A DNA stretch of 64,000 nt from Nymphaea colorata (lineage: Eukaryota > Streptophyta > Magnoliopsida > Nymphaeales > Nymphaeaceae): assembly GCF_008831285.2 (NCBI RefSeq), contig NC_045145.1:18598802-18662801 (forward strand), given 5' to 3'. The notes under the pieces were generated by a model. The model was not told where the DNA came from. It made no database searches and saw only the letters and a list, made by a program, of their open reading frames with translations. Made by a program: the position numbers and the translations under genes. This document shows, one piece after another, positions 22,704 through 34,760 of this stretch. Each line of letters begins with the position of its first letter. Position 1 is the first letter of the stretch.

Positions 22704-25700
22704 ATGGCGGAAGAAGAGCCTTCGTCCTCGCGCTCTCACCTGAAACGGCGTGCTGTCGAAGATCTTATCTCTGAAATCGAGCCGAATAAGCGCCCCAAGT
22801 ACCTTCGCTGATCCATTATTTCGCCTCCCTTATATTGTTGATTTTCTATTTGTTAGGGTTTTTCTTCCTCCTTGTTACCTCTAGGGAACTTGTTTTTGTT
22901 TTATTTTTTTATAATTTAGAAAATTTTCTGGATGTATTTTGGTGGTTTCATGGTAATTCTTAGATGCCTTGGCGTCGTTGGGTGGAATTCGCAGGCAGAG
23001 AGAAGTGAAATTCCCCAAAGGGAAGAAGGCTAAGCAGGGGGTTGAGCCCTTGTTCGATGATGCCTCTGCAGGTGGTGGCGGACCAGTTCGCTCGACGGAC
23101 CCTCGGGTCGCTGCAAAGGAGAGGGCGGTCCGTCGGAACCAGATCACCGCGGAGCTGTTCAAGGACCAGGACAAGGGAACACCTGCAGATATCGCCTCGG
23201 CGGAGGTCGACTATGAGGTTCTTTGGCAAACCCCAGATTTGTAAACTTTATTCCTTCCTTTTTTCTTTTGCGCGTTCGTTAGTTGACGAACGTGTTCATT
23301 TTGGTTATTTTCTTTGTTTTTCCATTTTATAGGATTAGTGGCAGTTACTTTCGCTATTTTCTGTGTTTTCTCTTTCTTTGGCTGTGTGCTCTGTCAGTCA
23401 GTTGTTCATATTTTTGCTCTCTCTCTCTCTATCTCTCTGTGACGCGGCAGGATGAGGAAAATTTGGACGACGAGGGTGTTCCCATCGAGCCTTTCAACTT
23501 AAACAAAGAGAGAGAAGAAGGGTATTTTGATTCGGCTGGAAATTTTGTAGAATACCGAGTTGAGAAAGACGAAATTAAGGTACTAAGGTTTAAAATCTTA
23601 CACGTTTGATGTTGAGCGTGCTCTAGTGTGCTGATTTGGTTCTGCACTTGTCAAGGATGCATGGATAGACAGTGTTGGTGTCAGTGTGAGGCCCGTGGAT
23701 AAAAGTTTTAAGAAACCTGAGGACACGGGGGATGATTACCATGATCTCTCTTCTGCAGAAATTGGAAGGATCAAGAGACGCATAGCTAACCTGCTCGAAC
23801 CAGGAGAAACGGTAAACTTACTGTGTTGATTTCCGCCCCTCTAAATTTGGTTGCAAATATATCCGATTGCCGCAGAAGTTCTGTTGGTAGTATAGACTAG
23901 AGGGCTTAGTGTTGACTGGTATATGACTCCTTAGGAGCACCCTTGGAACTTGTATCTGTAGTATACAATAAAGGGTTGACTGGTTCACAAGGGTAAATGA
24001 CTTGGTTCATGTGATGGAGTTAGCTTTTGCTACAGAGTGTACTTGTTCTCTAATGATTCCTGTTACCATTTTTTTAACGAAAATTCTTCCTTTCTTTCAA
24101 ATACAATTATGCAAAAGATTAAACAATATTTAGTTGGATAGCATTCTCCTCTCGCAAGTAGAGTTCATTGTTCAGTTTATTTGTATCTCTTTATGTTATA
24201 GTTGGAAGGCTTTTTGCTAAAAGTTAATTTACTTGGTGGGGTTGTCGTGGAGAATGATTGATTGGCCTTCCGTGCAAAAAAGTAAAAGTAGCAAAAAGAA
24301 AAAATGCCATGACACTCACAAATGCAATAGAGTACTTGTGTTAATTCTTTCCCAGAAACAAAGTTAATAAGGTATTAAGGATTAGCCCATATGAAAGTTA
24401 AAAGGAAACAATTACATTACAAATATTACATGGTTTCTTTCTTTAACAACATTGTGTTAATAACTTAATTGTATGCGAGTGTACCTCCATCATATTATGC
24501 TTAGTTGTTCCTTATCCCACACTGGTTATATGTAAGAAATATGATTTTGTTACAAGCCCATTTCGTAGGATCACTTTATGAATACCTAGGTTATAATCTC
24601 ATACATGTGGGTTAGAATATGTAGCATTAATTATCTACTGAAGTTGCTCATACACTAGGACTGGCAAAATTGTTCTTGCTACAAGATTATTTCAAATATG
24701 ATCAGTTTACAAGCATTTAGGTCATGATCTCGTGTATATAGTTAAAAGTTGGTAGCCAACTTCTTTACATCTACTGAAGTTGCTTATGCAATGATGAAAA
24801 TTAGATTTATTTGGTGAAACATAGAAACTCTCTTTTCTTAAACATGTCTATCCACTTGATGATAAGATCAGCAAACTAGTTATCTTTCTCAAGGATGGCA
24901 GCTCCATCAGTGATTCTACATTCATGTGACAGCTACTGGTTACATACATTAGAGATATGACTGGAAAATCACCTATTATATCAACAGAATATGGATTAAT
25001 GGGGTTGAAGAAGCCAATTAGTCTCTATAGGCCTATTTTCCTGCATCTTTGTTGACAGTGCTGCTGTTTTAATCATTTGGCTCCTTCATAGTTTCATTTC
25101 TGGTAGCAAGAAAATAGTTTACTCTTTTCTTGAAATGGCATCGCTATAACTTATTCTTGCCACTTATGTAGCTCATATTGTCATTTGGCAAATTTCAGGT
25201 TTTGCATGCTTTAAGAAGGCTCAAAGGAACCTCAAATGATAAGGGTAAACGAGGAAAAATGTCTGGAGAAGCAAAGGCTTTATTTGACCAGCTAACTGAT
25301 GATTCAATGAAACTAATGGAGAGTGGTGATTACAGTTGAGTGTGTTGATTTCTTCTTTAGGCCCTAGTCATAAATATCTTTGTTCTCTCAAAACTGAAAG
25401 TCTTGGCATTATTCAGAAAATAAAAGTTACATGCTTTCGACCTTTCCTGGAAGTTGCCTGAGACTGCTTCTGGTCTTCTTCTTGATTGTAGCATATTATG
25501 TTCACGTCGTTTCAGAAAGTGGGCACAGGAAGCACCTAGTTCTGTGTTCAACATTGTTTTACATTTTATTTACAGCTTGTCACCTTGATTATTAGTTAAG
25601 TTTTGCAACTTTTACTTGTGCAGATGTTTATCATGACAAGCAGGAAACTTTCGTGCGAGAAGCAGGTCCGTATTTCCAGCATCTTATTTTCAGAAAATGT

Positions 25701-26669
25701 TGTTGAACAACAAAATATTAGCAGTGTGTTGAAGTGAAAAAAATTATCTTTATCATGTCTGAGTGATGGCATGCAGCAGAATCTTCTTCAACCATCATTA
25801 TATATCCTCTGGATGGTGTATCTTTTCAATTTGAGCTCTTCTAACATAGTAGTCAAGGAGTATATGTTATACATTTGTTCTTACCTGTCATGAAGTTATA
25901 ATTGTGTGTTATTGCTTATATTGTTACTCTTGTTACTCTTTGTAACTATATCTGGCTTGTTTTCTAGCATTCCGTTTGTTGCTAACCGATTTTTTTTCCA
26001 TTAGTTACCTTTTACTATATGCATGTAGCCTGTTTTCTAGCATTCTTCTTTGTTGCTAACTGATCCTTTTTCCATTAATTGCCTTTTGTTATAGGCATGT
26101 TTTTGCAAGGCATGTCTAACTGTGCTTTGTTTATTATATCTACAGAGGGATATGAGCGCATAGCCTCTGCAAAGGATGGCAAACCTGCTGATGATGCCAA
26201 TGATCTTGATTCCCACGTGGCAGGAGAGACATTTCCAAAGGATGCAGAGCCAATGACTGATGATATATTTTCAAATGATGCAGATCCAGGAGTTGCCTCT
26301 ATTTCAATGCCTAATTCAGTCCAGGATATGTCTGCTGACCATGATGCATTTGACATGTTTGGTGAGGAGGATGAGACGGGTACATCAAACCCAACTACCA
26401 AAAACGATGGTGTGGATTCTGATTCAATTTCTCCACCGTCCCAGGCTGTTGAACCTAGCGAAGACAATCCTGTTTCCCAATCAGGTATTGAACAAATAAA
26501 ACTTGAAAATGCCACTTGAGAGGTGAGTTGTTCTCCAAATGCATAATTTCTTTTAAATGGTTGTTTCAGGAGATGATCAGCAAACAGATTATGTGTTTGA
26601 TGAGTCATCAGGGTAAGCACATTTTTGTTGAACTATTTTCCAAGAGAATATACTTTTTTTCGTCCATGT

Positions 26670-26710
<41 letters not shown>

Positions 26711-28884
26711 ATAGAAACCTAATCTGTTTTGTTAACCTCTGACAACAGGTACTATTACAGTGCCAGCTTGGGATATTATTATGACCCTACGTCTGGACTT
26801 TTTTGCTGCAGTACATCGGGAAAATGGTAGTGCCTCCTTCCTGATTTTTTGCTCTCTCTCTCTCTCTCTCCCCCCCCCCCCCCCTTCTTCTTTTCTCAAG
26901 CAGTCATTATTGATTTATTAGGTTATACATGTCCAAGTGAGAACTCATGTGTTTGGTACATCTATGTTCGATGAGTAGCCTTGTTAGTTGTTAGTGCTCA
27001 TTGAGTATTTGTTCCTTGCTCGTGCTTGTGTTATTGCCTAAATTCTTGAGTTAAGTCTTCACGCGTTCAAGAAATGACTATGAATTGGTCAGAAGTTTAT
27101 CAATGATTCCATTCTATTGCTTTTTAACAGAAAAACATAGTTTTATCACCATGTTCAGCTTACTGTGATCAACCATCTATAATTTTTGTGCACGACAGTT
27201 TACTGGGGTGTAGATTGAGTCTTAAGCAACCTAATTGGCAACAATGTGAATCTGTCCTACATTTGCAGGCGCCATGTCTTGAATTCTACTTGGTATCAGA
27301 ATAACTATGTCAAAAAATTAGGGAAGTAATGGTTTTAACAGGGACATCATGTCAAATTCTTAAAGTAATTTGGTAAAAGTTTGGCGGCCATGACTTGGTG
27401 CATTAGAGAGTATATCTGATTTTTCCTGGCATACTAGGAACTGCATGCCTGTTCCTGGCATTCCAGGAATGGGACGGTACAGAGAAGTCATCTGGGGGCT
27501 ATTTTTGAGTGATGGGAAATGGATGCTCCTCTATTCCTGGCGGAACTAATCACTCTGTCCTGGGAACGAGGTGTTCCCCTGAAATGCTGTGTTGCCTTCC
27601 GTTATTTACTTGGTGGATGGGCCTGATGCACTTTGTGGAGTGCCACATTCCTAGAAGAGCTGTTCTAGTGCTTTTCAAACAATGTCATGACGGAAGAACT
27701 GGTTGTGACCCTCAACAGTGAAGTTCTTAAAAGTATGGAAGTCCCTCCAGAAACATGCTGTGGATTGTTTGGGGGATTAATTTGAATTTCTGAATTACTG
27801 CGACATTTTCTATATTGCATATATGTGGCATATAGCCTGGCAACCAGAATCAGCTCTACTGTGGCTGTTTGTATTTGTTGTTGGATATACTTCACATCCT
27901 ATTTCGATTACATATAACCTTAATGTCTGTAAGCTTCCAGTGCATGTAATCTGCATCCCGTTCACACCCAATGGTCTAGGATAGTTTTTGGCACTCTGTT
28001 TTCTAAAGAAAGTCTCCTGATTACGTTGTGAAAGTTATACGGTTTACACTGACAAGATTTTCGTCTACCTGGCCTGGGTTTGGAGTCAACAGTTCAACAA
28101 AGAGTGGTGCCCATCTTCTGGCATGAGCTGGTAGAGGTTTGCATCACCTAGGGATGTTTAATGGGTATACTCAAATACTGATCCGATTTCAAATATGTTT
28201 AGTTGGATCTGGCCAGCATGTTTGGAATCGGAACAATCAAATTCAAATTCATTATGCAGTTTTATAATTGGGTCCAATATCTGACTGGAAGTTTTTGTTT
28301 GGTGAACTCGAATTCAGCTTTTAAGATTTAAGGTTTGAATAAGAGTCCAATTACATTGGGTCCTGCTAAATTGAATTTTGGAGATGGTGGATATGACACC
28401 AATCCAAATGTCTACTTCCCTCTGAATTCCAACTTGGTTTTATCTATGCCTCTCCAAGCTGTTGGGTGTCTGATATTGTGTATAATAATGACGAACGTGT
28501 CATAAATATGGGTACAATAGTGACGAACGTGTCATAAATATGGATTTGCATTCTTTTTTTGGTTTAGTACCTTCTTCTTAGAAGAAACTGTTTACTGATT
28601 GTCATGCCTTTTATACGGATGCACAGAATTTCTGTTTATCTGGGTCTTTTGGACTATAAGATCTCTCTCTGCTTTAGGAACTAGTGGATCTTTTATGTGT
28701 GATTGATCTTTTTCCTACCTGATCTTTTCTCGAGTAAATTGTTGAATGGTGATAGTGCATCATTATGTGTTTGTTCAAACTTCAAATTATGCTGACAATA
28801 GTTTGTATTTGTAGGTATGCATTTAATGAGCAGAGTAACACATACGTAGAAGTACAGGAGGACGGGTCATTTGTTGCAAGTTAG
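22704..28884 (+). CDS. CD2BP2/Lin1-like U5 snRNP-associated protein with C-terminal OCRE-like domain
   Basis: Ten exons give 436 aa: 22704-22798, 22995-23217, 23451-23579, 23656-23811, 25199-25334, 25624-25665, 26146-26484, 26570-26612, 26749-26826, 28815-28884 (TAG stop). The N-terminus is basic and nuclear-signal-like (LKRRAV, NKRPK, KFPKGKKAK). The middle has signatures I associate with CD2BP2/Lin1: DEENLDDEGVPIEPFNLNKE, YFDSAGNFVEY, DAWIDSV. In yeast and animals these proteins bind the U5 snRNP. The C-terminus is aromatic-rich: YVFDESSGYYYSASLGYYYD, followed by DPTSGLFCC and GKWYAFNE. That resembles an OCRE domain and not the GYF domain of the human protein. The exon 1 to 2 junction is least certain: an alternative acceptor at 22963 would break frame with the donor after 22798. 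Confidence 0.85.
23812..25198 (+). other. CD2BP2-like gene 1.4-kb intron
   Basis: AT-rich intron between ...LEPGET and VLHALRRL. It contains a weakly conserved direct repeat of about 130 bp around 24550-24790; both copies end near CTACTGAAGTTGCT. Confidence 0.7.
25958..26100. repeat. Two-copy 73-bp tandem repeat in CD2BP2-like intron
   Basis: Copies at 25958-26030 and 26031-26100 both begin TGTTTTCTAGCATT and end near GCATGT, with scattered differences. The repeat is pyrimidine-rich and lies 45 bp before an acceptor site. Confidence 0.8.
26675..26706. repeat. (AT)n microsatellite
   Basis: Pure AT repeat inside the 136-bp intron 26613-26748. Confidence 0.9.
26849..26885. repeat. (CT)n followed by poly(C)
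   Basis: About ten CT units run directly into a C homopolymer of about 15, just inside the last CD2BP2-like intron. Confidence 0.9.
28480..28543. repeat. Two-copy 32-bp tandem repeat
   Basis: Both copies contain TGACGAACGTGTCATAAATA followed by TGG, at 28480-28511 and 28512-28543, with two mismatches. Confidence 0.85.
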
Positions 28885-29412
28885 TAGATGGCTAGTTTTT
28901 GCAGTAGCGTCTATGCTAGGAGCTTCAGGTGCGTGATTCCTGGATGAACATTCTTGATTGTGTTTTCCTCGGCCATGTTTCTGACTGGTATTCGGCAGCA
29001 ATAGCATGAGTTCAAGCGGTTCACGTTGTTTAAAGGTCATCTAATTTGTTGCATATGAAGTTCGTTTTAAGGGTAGAAGTTATCTATACTGTCATGGTCA
29101 GCAGGAACTAAAACCTGAGCATGAAAGTGTGTAACGTACGATCTTTTGTAAATGTTGTGATTTTTTGGCCATTTGTCTTATAGGATTTCATTCATCCAAG
29201 TCTTGTACTGAAGAGGAGGGAGCAGGTGTGGACACCTCTTTCCCCCCACCTTCTGTACAAACCGATGATCTGAATAATCAAATCCTCAGGAAGGCTAATA
29301 TGTTTGGTTCTTCTAACAACGTTGTCAATCCTTCTCCTATCAAGTGTTGAAACATTTGCGCCTGTCTAAGTTTGATATGGTACCAGTATATGTTGGCTAT
29401 GTTATTAACATA

Positions 29413-29601
29413 CAGGGGCTAGATTTTTTTTTCTTAATGGGGCACTAAGCATATAGTTAACAAATTTTAAATTGGTCATGGGACAGTGACCCAAGTCTCG
29501 TGGGATTGTTCTATCTATCTGACCCAAATCAATATGTTTAAACCACTAATTTAAGCTTTCTTAGAATGGCCCCACGAGCCCCCAACCTACCTACGCCCCT
29601 G
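29413..29601. mobile_element. hAT-type MITE with CAGGGGC ends
   Basis: 189 bp from CAGGGGCTAGATTTTT to CTACGCCCCTG. Its ends match the CAGGGGC termini common to plant hAT MITEs. The flanking 8 bp are TTAACATA and TTAACGTA, matching at 7 of 8. There is no coding capacity. It lies 0.5 kb downstream of the CD2BP2-like stop. Confidence 0.78.
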
Positions 29602-30476
29602 TTAACGTAGTTGGTATCATTCCACTTCTAATTGGATATAATGCAAAGGTTGCGTCTAAAAAAGGTGTATGTCAGGTTCTGGTCTAAGTTGAGAAGGAAG
29701 AGGTAAAACGTAGACCTCTGAGTTCTTTTGATTGGGGATGATACAAAATATGCGCCTCAATTAGATGCAATTCGGTCCATATTCTAAGTTACAAAAAGAG
29801 GGAACCTGCATAGGTCTGGTTTCGTCTCAGCAAGTACCCTTCTTACGTTTGGTTATTTTGCCCTTTCCTTTAGCAGTTTGCTATGTTCGATTTCAGGGTT
29901 TACCAGGAACCTATTCGATGACTCGAGAAAAAGAGTCAGAAGGATGCTGCTTAAAAATACAAGTTGGCATAAAAGGCCGACCACGAACACGTATTGACCA
30001 TCTTCATTTTCCTACATTGCAATCGCTCCATCTCTAACAAACCTTATTATGCTTAAGTGGCAGGCTTTTGCCAGACTACTGGTGATCCAAACAACGCAAC
30101 TTGTTCATAGGCGGTCATCCTTTTTAAGTGCACTAACATGTACTGATGAGCAGCGTTTTTCCTGGAACTGATTTATCTTTTCTTATGCTTCCTGTTCAAA
30201 CTGTTCCTTGATCAATGTGACATGTTAATGTGGGCATGTTTGATTGCCGAAAATGATTTTGACAGCATAAATCCAAGTGTTCGTTTGGGTGTTTAGCTAG
30301 ATCCTGTCAAGGGCAACTAACTTTTTTTCTTCAAGTTATTTTAAAAATGGAAAAACTAAAAAGTATATATCGGCCTTGTATTGCATTGGACGCGGTTGAT
30401 GTTATGATGTACACTATGATGCAGGGCGACATTGATGACGTTGATACATTTAAGACTCGGGAACTTGCCGGGCGTG

Positions 30477-30613
30477 GGTTGGAGTTGATCCTTAGCTCAT
30501 TTAAAACTTGAGCCGGCCTTAGGTTGGAGTTCGATCCTTGGCTCATTTTAAAACTTGAGCCGGCCCTAGGTTGGAGTTCGACCCTTGGCTCATTTTAAAA
30601 CTTGGTCCGGGCC
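30477..30613. repeat. Three-copy ~46-bp tandem repeat
   Basis: Copies start GGTTGGAGTT at 30477, 30522 and 30569; each includes CTCATTTTAAAACTTG or a near version. The third copy is slightly diverged at its end. Similar wording (GGGCTTGGCCC, CCTGGGACAAAGTTCGACCC) recurs singly near 30955 and 41060. Confidence 0.85.
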
Positions 30614-32974
30614 TTGCCTGACCTTGCAACTTGCCTGTTTACTTTGGGTCGGGCTGTGTGGGAATAGGCCCTTTACTGAAGCTTGGATTAGAGTCACTTT
30701 TGGAATTGAGTACCCAATATAGTTTTTAGGTTGATAAACAGGCATTTTGTTTTGTATAAAACTTGAATCTCCTGGTGTATTATCGTCTGCCCTCTTTATG
30801 ATTTTTTTTTTTTTAGTTTATGATTTGCTTGGTTTGTCTCTAATTTTGTTGTTTTACAATAAGGATAAGACATTTTTGGCTGGGGACTTCATTCGTTTAA
30901 ATTAAAGTGGGGAGGTCGCTGTATATTGTTTGATCTGTGCCTATAAAATCGGGCTTGGCCCAACCTATTTGTTACCGGGGTGGAGCGGGCTTTTTCCGGG
31001 TTAATAGGCCTTTGCAAGTTGGGTAACTAGCTGGCTCAGTCTTTTTTTTTTTCTTGTTTTGTTGAAGAAAACAAGCTTTGAACCCTTTTTGTTTATCGTG
31101 TACTGCTGAGAGGTCGCTCCATTATTGAGATCTGATTTGGTCAATCAATCGTGTCTTAGAAGTGTTTTACATGATATCTTTTTGGAGCACTTCGACTGTA
31201 CATACGTCTTAGTTCAGTAATTGAAAGTTACGCGACACTATTAAAGGAATACATATGCGTTATAAATCGTTTAAAAACTTGGTTATTAGTTCATAGAGTG
31301 CCACATGTAAAAATTATTTTTACCACTAAAGCAAATTTTTGTACTTTGACTTTAAGGAAATAATTTTATACATGACACTCGCTGAACTATTAATAAAGAC
31401 TTAAGTTGATCGAGCAGCGTGTATTCTCATAGTTATCAATTTGCTCTTTTCTTTGTGTGGGGGGGGGGGGGGGAAGGCATTGTCTTCTTGTAAGGTGAAA
31501 TAGCGAAGATGATAGAAGGAGGGTCCGGCGGTTGGTTGGAAGTTGTAATCCTACGTCCTTTTCTATGTTGCTGGTGGCGCCTTTTTGTTGAAAAGGACAG
31601 AGAGAGAGAAGAGGAGGACGAGGGGAAACGAGAAAAAAATGAGGAAAATAAGTGGAGAAAGAGAGTCCCTTTCAGTTGGGTGCGTTATCTTTTTCATGCT
31701 CGGAGCGATCGTGTCTCTCTCTCACTTGATGTTACTTTTTCTCGTCATTTTTGTCGCTTTTCCGCGGAAAGGTTCCCAAAGCGGCTCGAGATGCGGACAA
31801 ACACATCTAGTATTTTCTCATTTAGGGTGATTGGACTCTATTTGCCTTATGAACTTAACATGCTCTTACTTTCGATCGGACACCTGAACCAAACCCATAC
31901 CCAACCCCATGTGATCCCAAACCTTAGTAAAGAGGCTACGTTTCAACTAACTTGTCATGTTCATGACATGCTTCTAACCGTTATTCTTTGAATACTAGAT
32001 AATTTTTAAGTTTGCCACAAACTTTTAACGTCTACCTTTTTTTTTTTTTTCATATAACATAGCTGGTTAGATTGACATATTAGTGAAAGTTTAGTTCTTC
32101 GATTCTCGTGGGTGTTATGTATTTGTACTACAAGCAGTGGGTGTGAGATACTTTAGTTGATGGGTGTTTGCTCTTTATCTAGGTTTCGAAACAGCCCTGA
32201 ACGTCAAATGTCGAGGTAAGGGCTTTGGTTTATTGGAGGTATCTCTCTCTCCTCTCCTATCAAGGTTGACAAATTATTACCTGTAATTATTCAGCAACAA
32301 TTAATAATGAACATGCATTCAAAAGGGTTGTAGCGCACTCAGCGGCAAGGTGGTCCACTTCAAAAGGGTTTAAAGTTCAAATCCTGTGGGCAATGTTATA
32401 ACTATAGGGGTGATGTTGTAGATAGATGAGTACAAGGGGAGGCAGTTGTCTCTCTTCAAGGCTGTGGAGATAACCCAAAAACAAAAAAAAGAACCATTGA
32501 CGGACATGCATACTGTTCCTCCTAAAACTTATGTCTCTATCTATATGAATTTTGGGTGCCGTGATATTTTTCACTAACATCTTCAAGGGGAGTTGGCCTT
32601 AACCCATGCCGAGGTTTTCTCTATATAGTATTTTGCTTAGTTTTCTCTATATAGTATTTTGTTTAAATGTAAGCCACTACAAAGTGGTATCGAATCGCTG
32701 ATAGGTGTCTTCTATCACCCAATGTCATTTCAAGCTACGTAATACATCTGGATCCATGTGCACCCGTCTTGGCTACGTGGCTCATGATCGAGCCCAAGTG
32801 TGAGTCGACGTGGGTCGGGCCAAAGCGCAGAGTAGCATGTGGGCGCGCACCGTGTGGACTCACATGTGGGCAGTTTTCCACACAGTTTCACAAACTTTAT
32901 TTATTTGCGCATTAGGGATTTCCGACCATGGATTTATTCATATACTACGTGTCTCTTTATCATTTTATTGCCCA

Positions 32975-32976
<2 letters not shown>

Positions 32977-33015
<39 letters not shown>
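32977..33015. repeat. Poly(T) tract (39 nt)
   Basis: Uninterrupted T run. It may be the tail of a retroposon inserted on the - strand, but no retroposon body is recognised beside it. Confidence 0.85.
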
Positions 33016-33018
<3 letters not shown>

Positions 33019-34760
33019 GAATGCCTCTTGACAAAAAATTTCTTGTTCGGCGGTTGGTTGACATAGTCTATATAATAAGAAAAAGCTTTTCTTCAAATTA
33101 CCCCTCAAATTTCATCAACGCACGCCAGAGTTTTGGCCCCTACCAATTTTCAGGCAACTTGTCAGCAAGGGTCTGGCAAATGGAGAGCGTTTGCCGTGTT
33201 CATTAAGGGGCACTTTTGTCTTTTGACATGCAATTAAAAAATACTTTTTTATGGTGGGGTCGACACTATTTCACCATAAAAAAATTAATTTTTGTCATTT
33301 CTAGCCCCTAATACATTCTCTACTAAAATGATTGAGCCAAACACATGAAGTGCAAAAGACGTGTGGAAAAACAAAAGAGTGTTTTGCTCATGCGGATTGC
33401 GTACCCTTTCATTATTGAACTTCAGAGTATAGAGGTCTAAGCTAATATGCATGAAGGAAAGATCTAAGAAAACCCAAATCTATGGTGAATTTACCTGAAA
33501 AAACAAGTACAGTGAATGGTGATCTTCATTTTTTCTTTAGTTCCTTTGTGAGCCCTGTGCCTTTTTTTTTTTTTTGCAGATGTATACAACAGAACATGAC
33601 TCCCATATATTCAACTTTTGACTTGCCTTTGACTTGAAGATCTTCGGTTGGTGGTCCTTTTTCATTTTATATGCAGTCCAATTGATGAAGGCACACCAGA
33701 AACAGGTCTAAAAAAATGGTTTAGTGGGGAAGAGGAAGATCAATTGTATCTTGTTGGGCATTTTGCTTGCTAATCACTCATTTGATCTTAACTAACTTGA
33801 AAAGGCAATCAACTTTTTCATGGTTGATTATAAACTTAATCCTACCTGACCCACTAATATGATCCCACTCACGTTGAAAGCACAAGTTATCTTTCGGAAA
33901 ACTGTTGCTAATGGTGGGGTTCTTGTTCTTGTTCTTGTTCTTTCTTAAAGTGATCTGTACGGAACTCTCGACGCATCTCGACAGTGTATTTGTAGGTCAT
34001 GAATTCCAACCTACCCCTAATAACTTCAGCTCTTTGGTTAGAAATAAGGATAACCAACCACTTAAATAACCTTTTATAAACACCACGAGATTTTTCATAA
34101 TTTTAGATAAGATTAAATTTTCACGTTACAGTATTGAAATTTATATTTGATGGTTTGGAATTTTGATTAAAAAGTGAAAAGAATCATAATTTCTAGTCGA
34201 ACTGATATGAAATCAAAGCTTCAGGTTTTAGTTTCTTAATTTCGGAAATACAATACCTTGTTTGTTTAAAGATTTCAACTTCAAGTATTTTGATTCTAAA
34301 ATGTCATGAGTCTAAGTGTACCAAATGTCCCTTAAATGATAGTTTAAAGTGGTTTCCAACAATAGAGAATGATAGTATTAAAGTGGTTCCCTAAGGTTGG
34401 GTTCCTAGTAGTGAAAGATCGGGTTCTCAAATGGCTTTTCGGAAACAGTAATCACTTAAAAGAATTTCACGGGAAAGAATGGTCATGTATCGAAATTTTA
34501 CTATGAAACTCACAGTGGCTCTCTGCCTCTCTCTCCCTCACTCTCGACTCTGTGCCAGCATCGTTGTTTTTGCAGACGAGGAGAACCGAGGCCGAGAGAG
34601 AGAGAGAGTCTTTGTCCATCTCCCAGCCTTCACTTTTCCTTCGATCTTAAGCAACTGAAAGCGTGGAACGGTGGAAGTGATTCGGGGTTTCAGGAGATTT
34701 TTGGAGTGCCTCCGGCTTTGAGGGTTTGGATGCGAGGAAGGCAGATCGGGCGTAATTAGG

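Larger units (their letters stand above)
26827..28814 (+). other. CD2BP2-like gene 2-kb last intron
   Basis: Splits the OCRE-like domain inside the Trp of GKW|YAF. It is mostly unremarkable AT-rich DNA, with a two-copy 32-bp tandem repeat at 28480-28543. Confidence 0.75.
28885..34760. other. Intergenic region CD2BP2-like / MAP70
   Basis: 5.9 kb with no gene I recognise. It holds the CD2BP2-like 3' UTR, a hAT MITE (29413-29601), a three-copy tandem repeat (30477-30613), a G15 run at about 31459-31473, a tRNA-like patch near 32330-32400, a T39 tract (32977-33015) and possible LTR-element scraps near 32600-32700. The open frames present are short and of low complexity. Confidence 0.7.

Noticed and set aside
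28150-28450. hAT element starting TAGGGATGTTTAATGGG
   Set aside because: The left end looks like known hAT termini, but no matching right end or 8-bp duplication was found.
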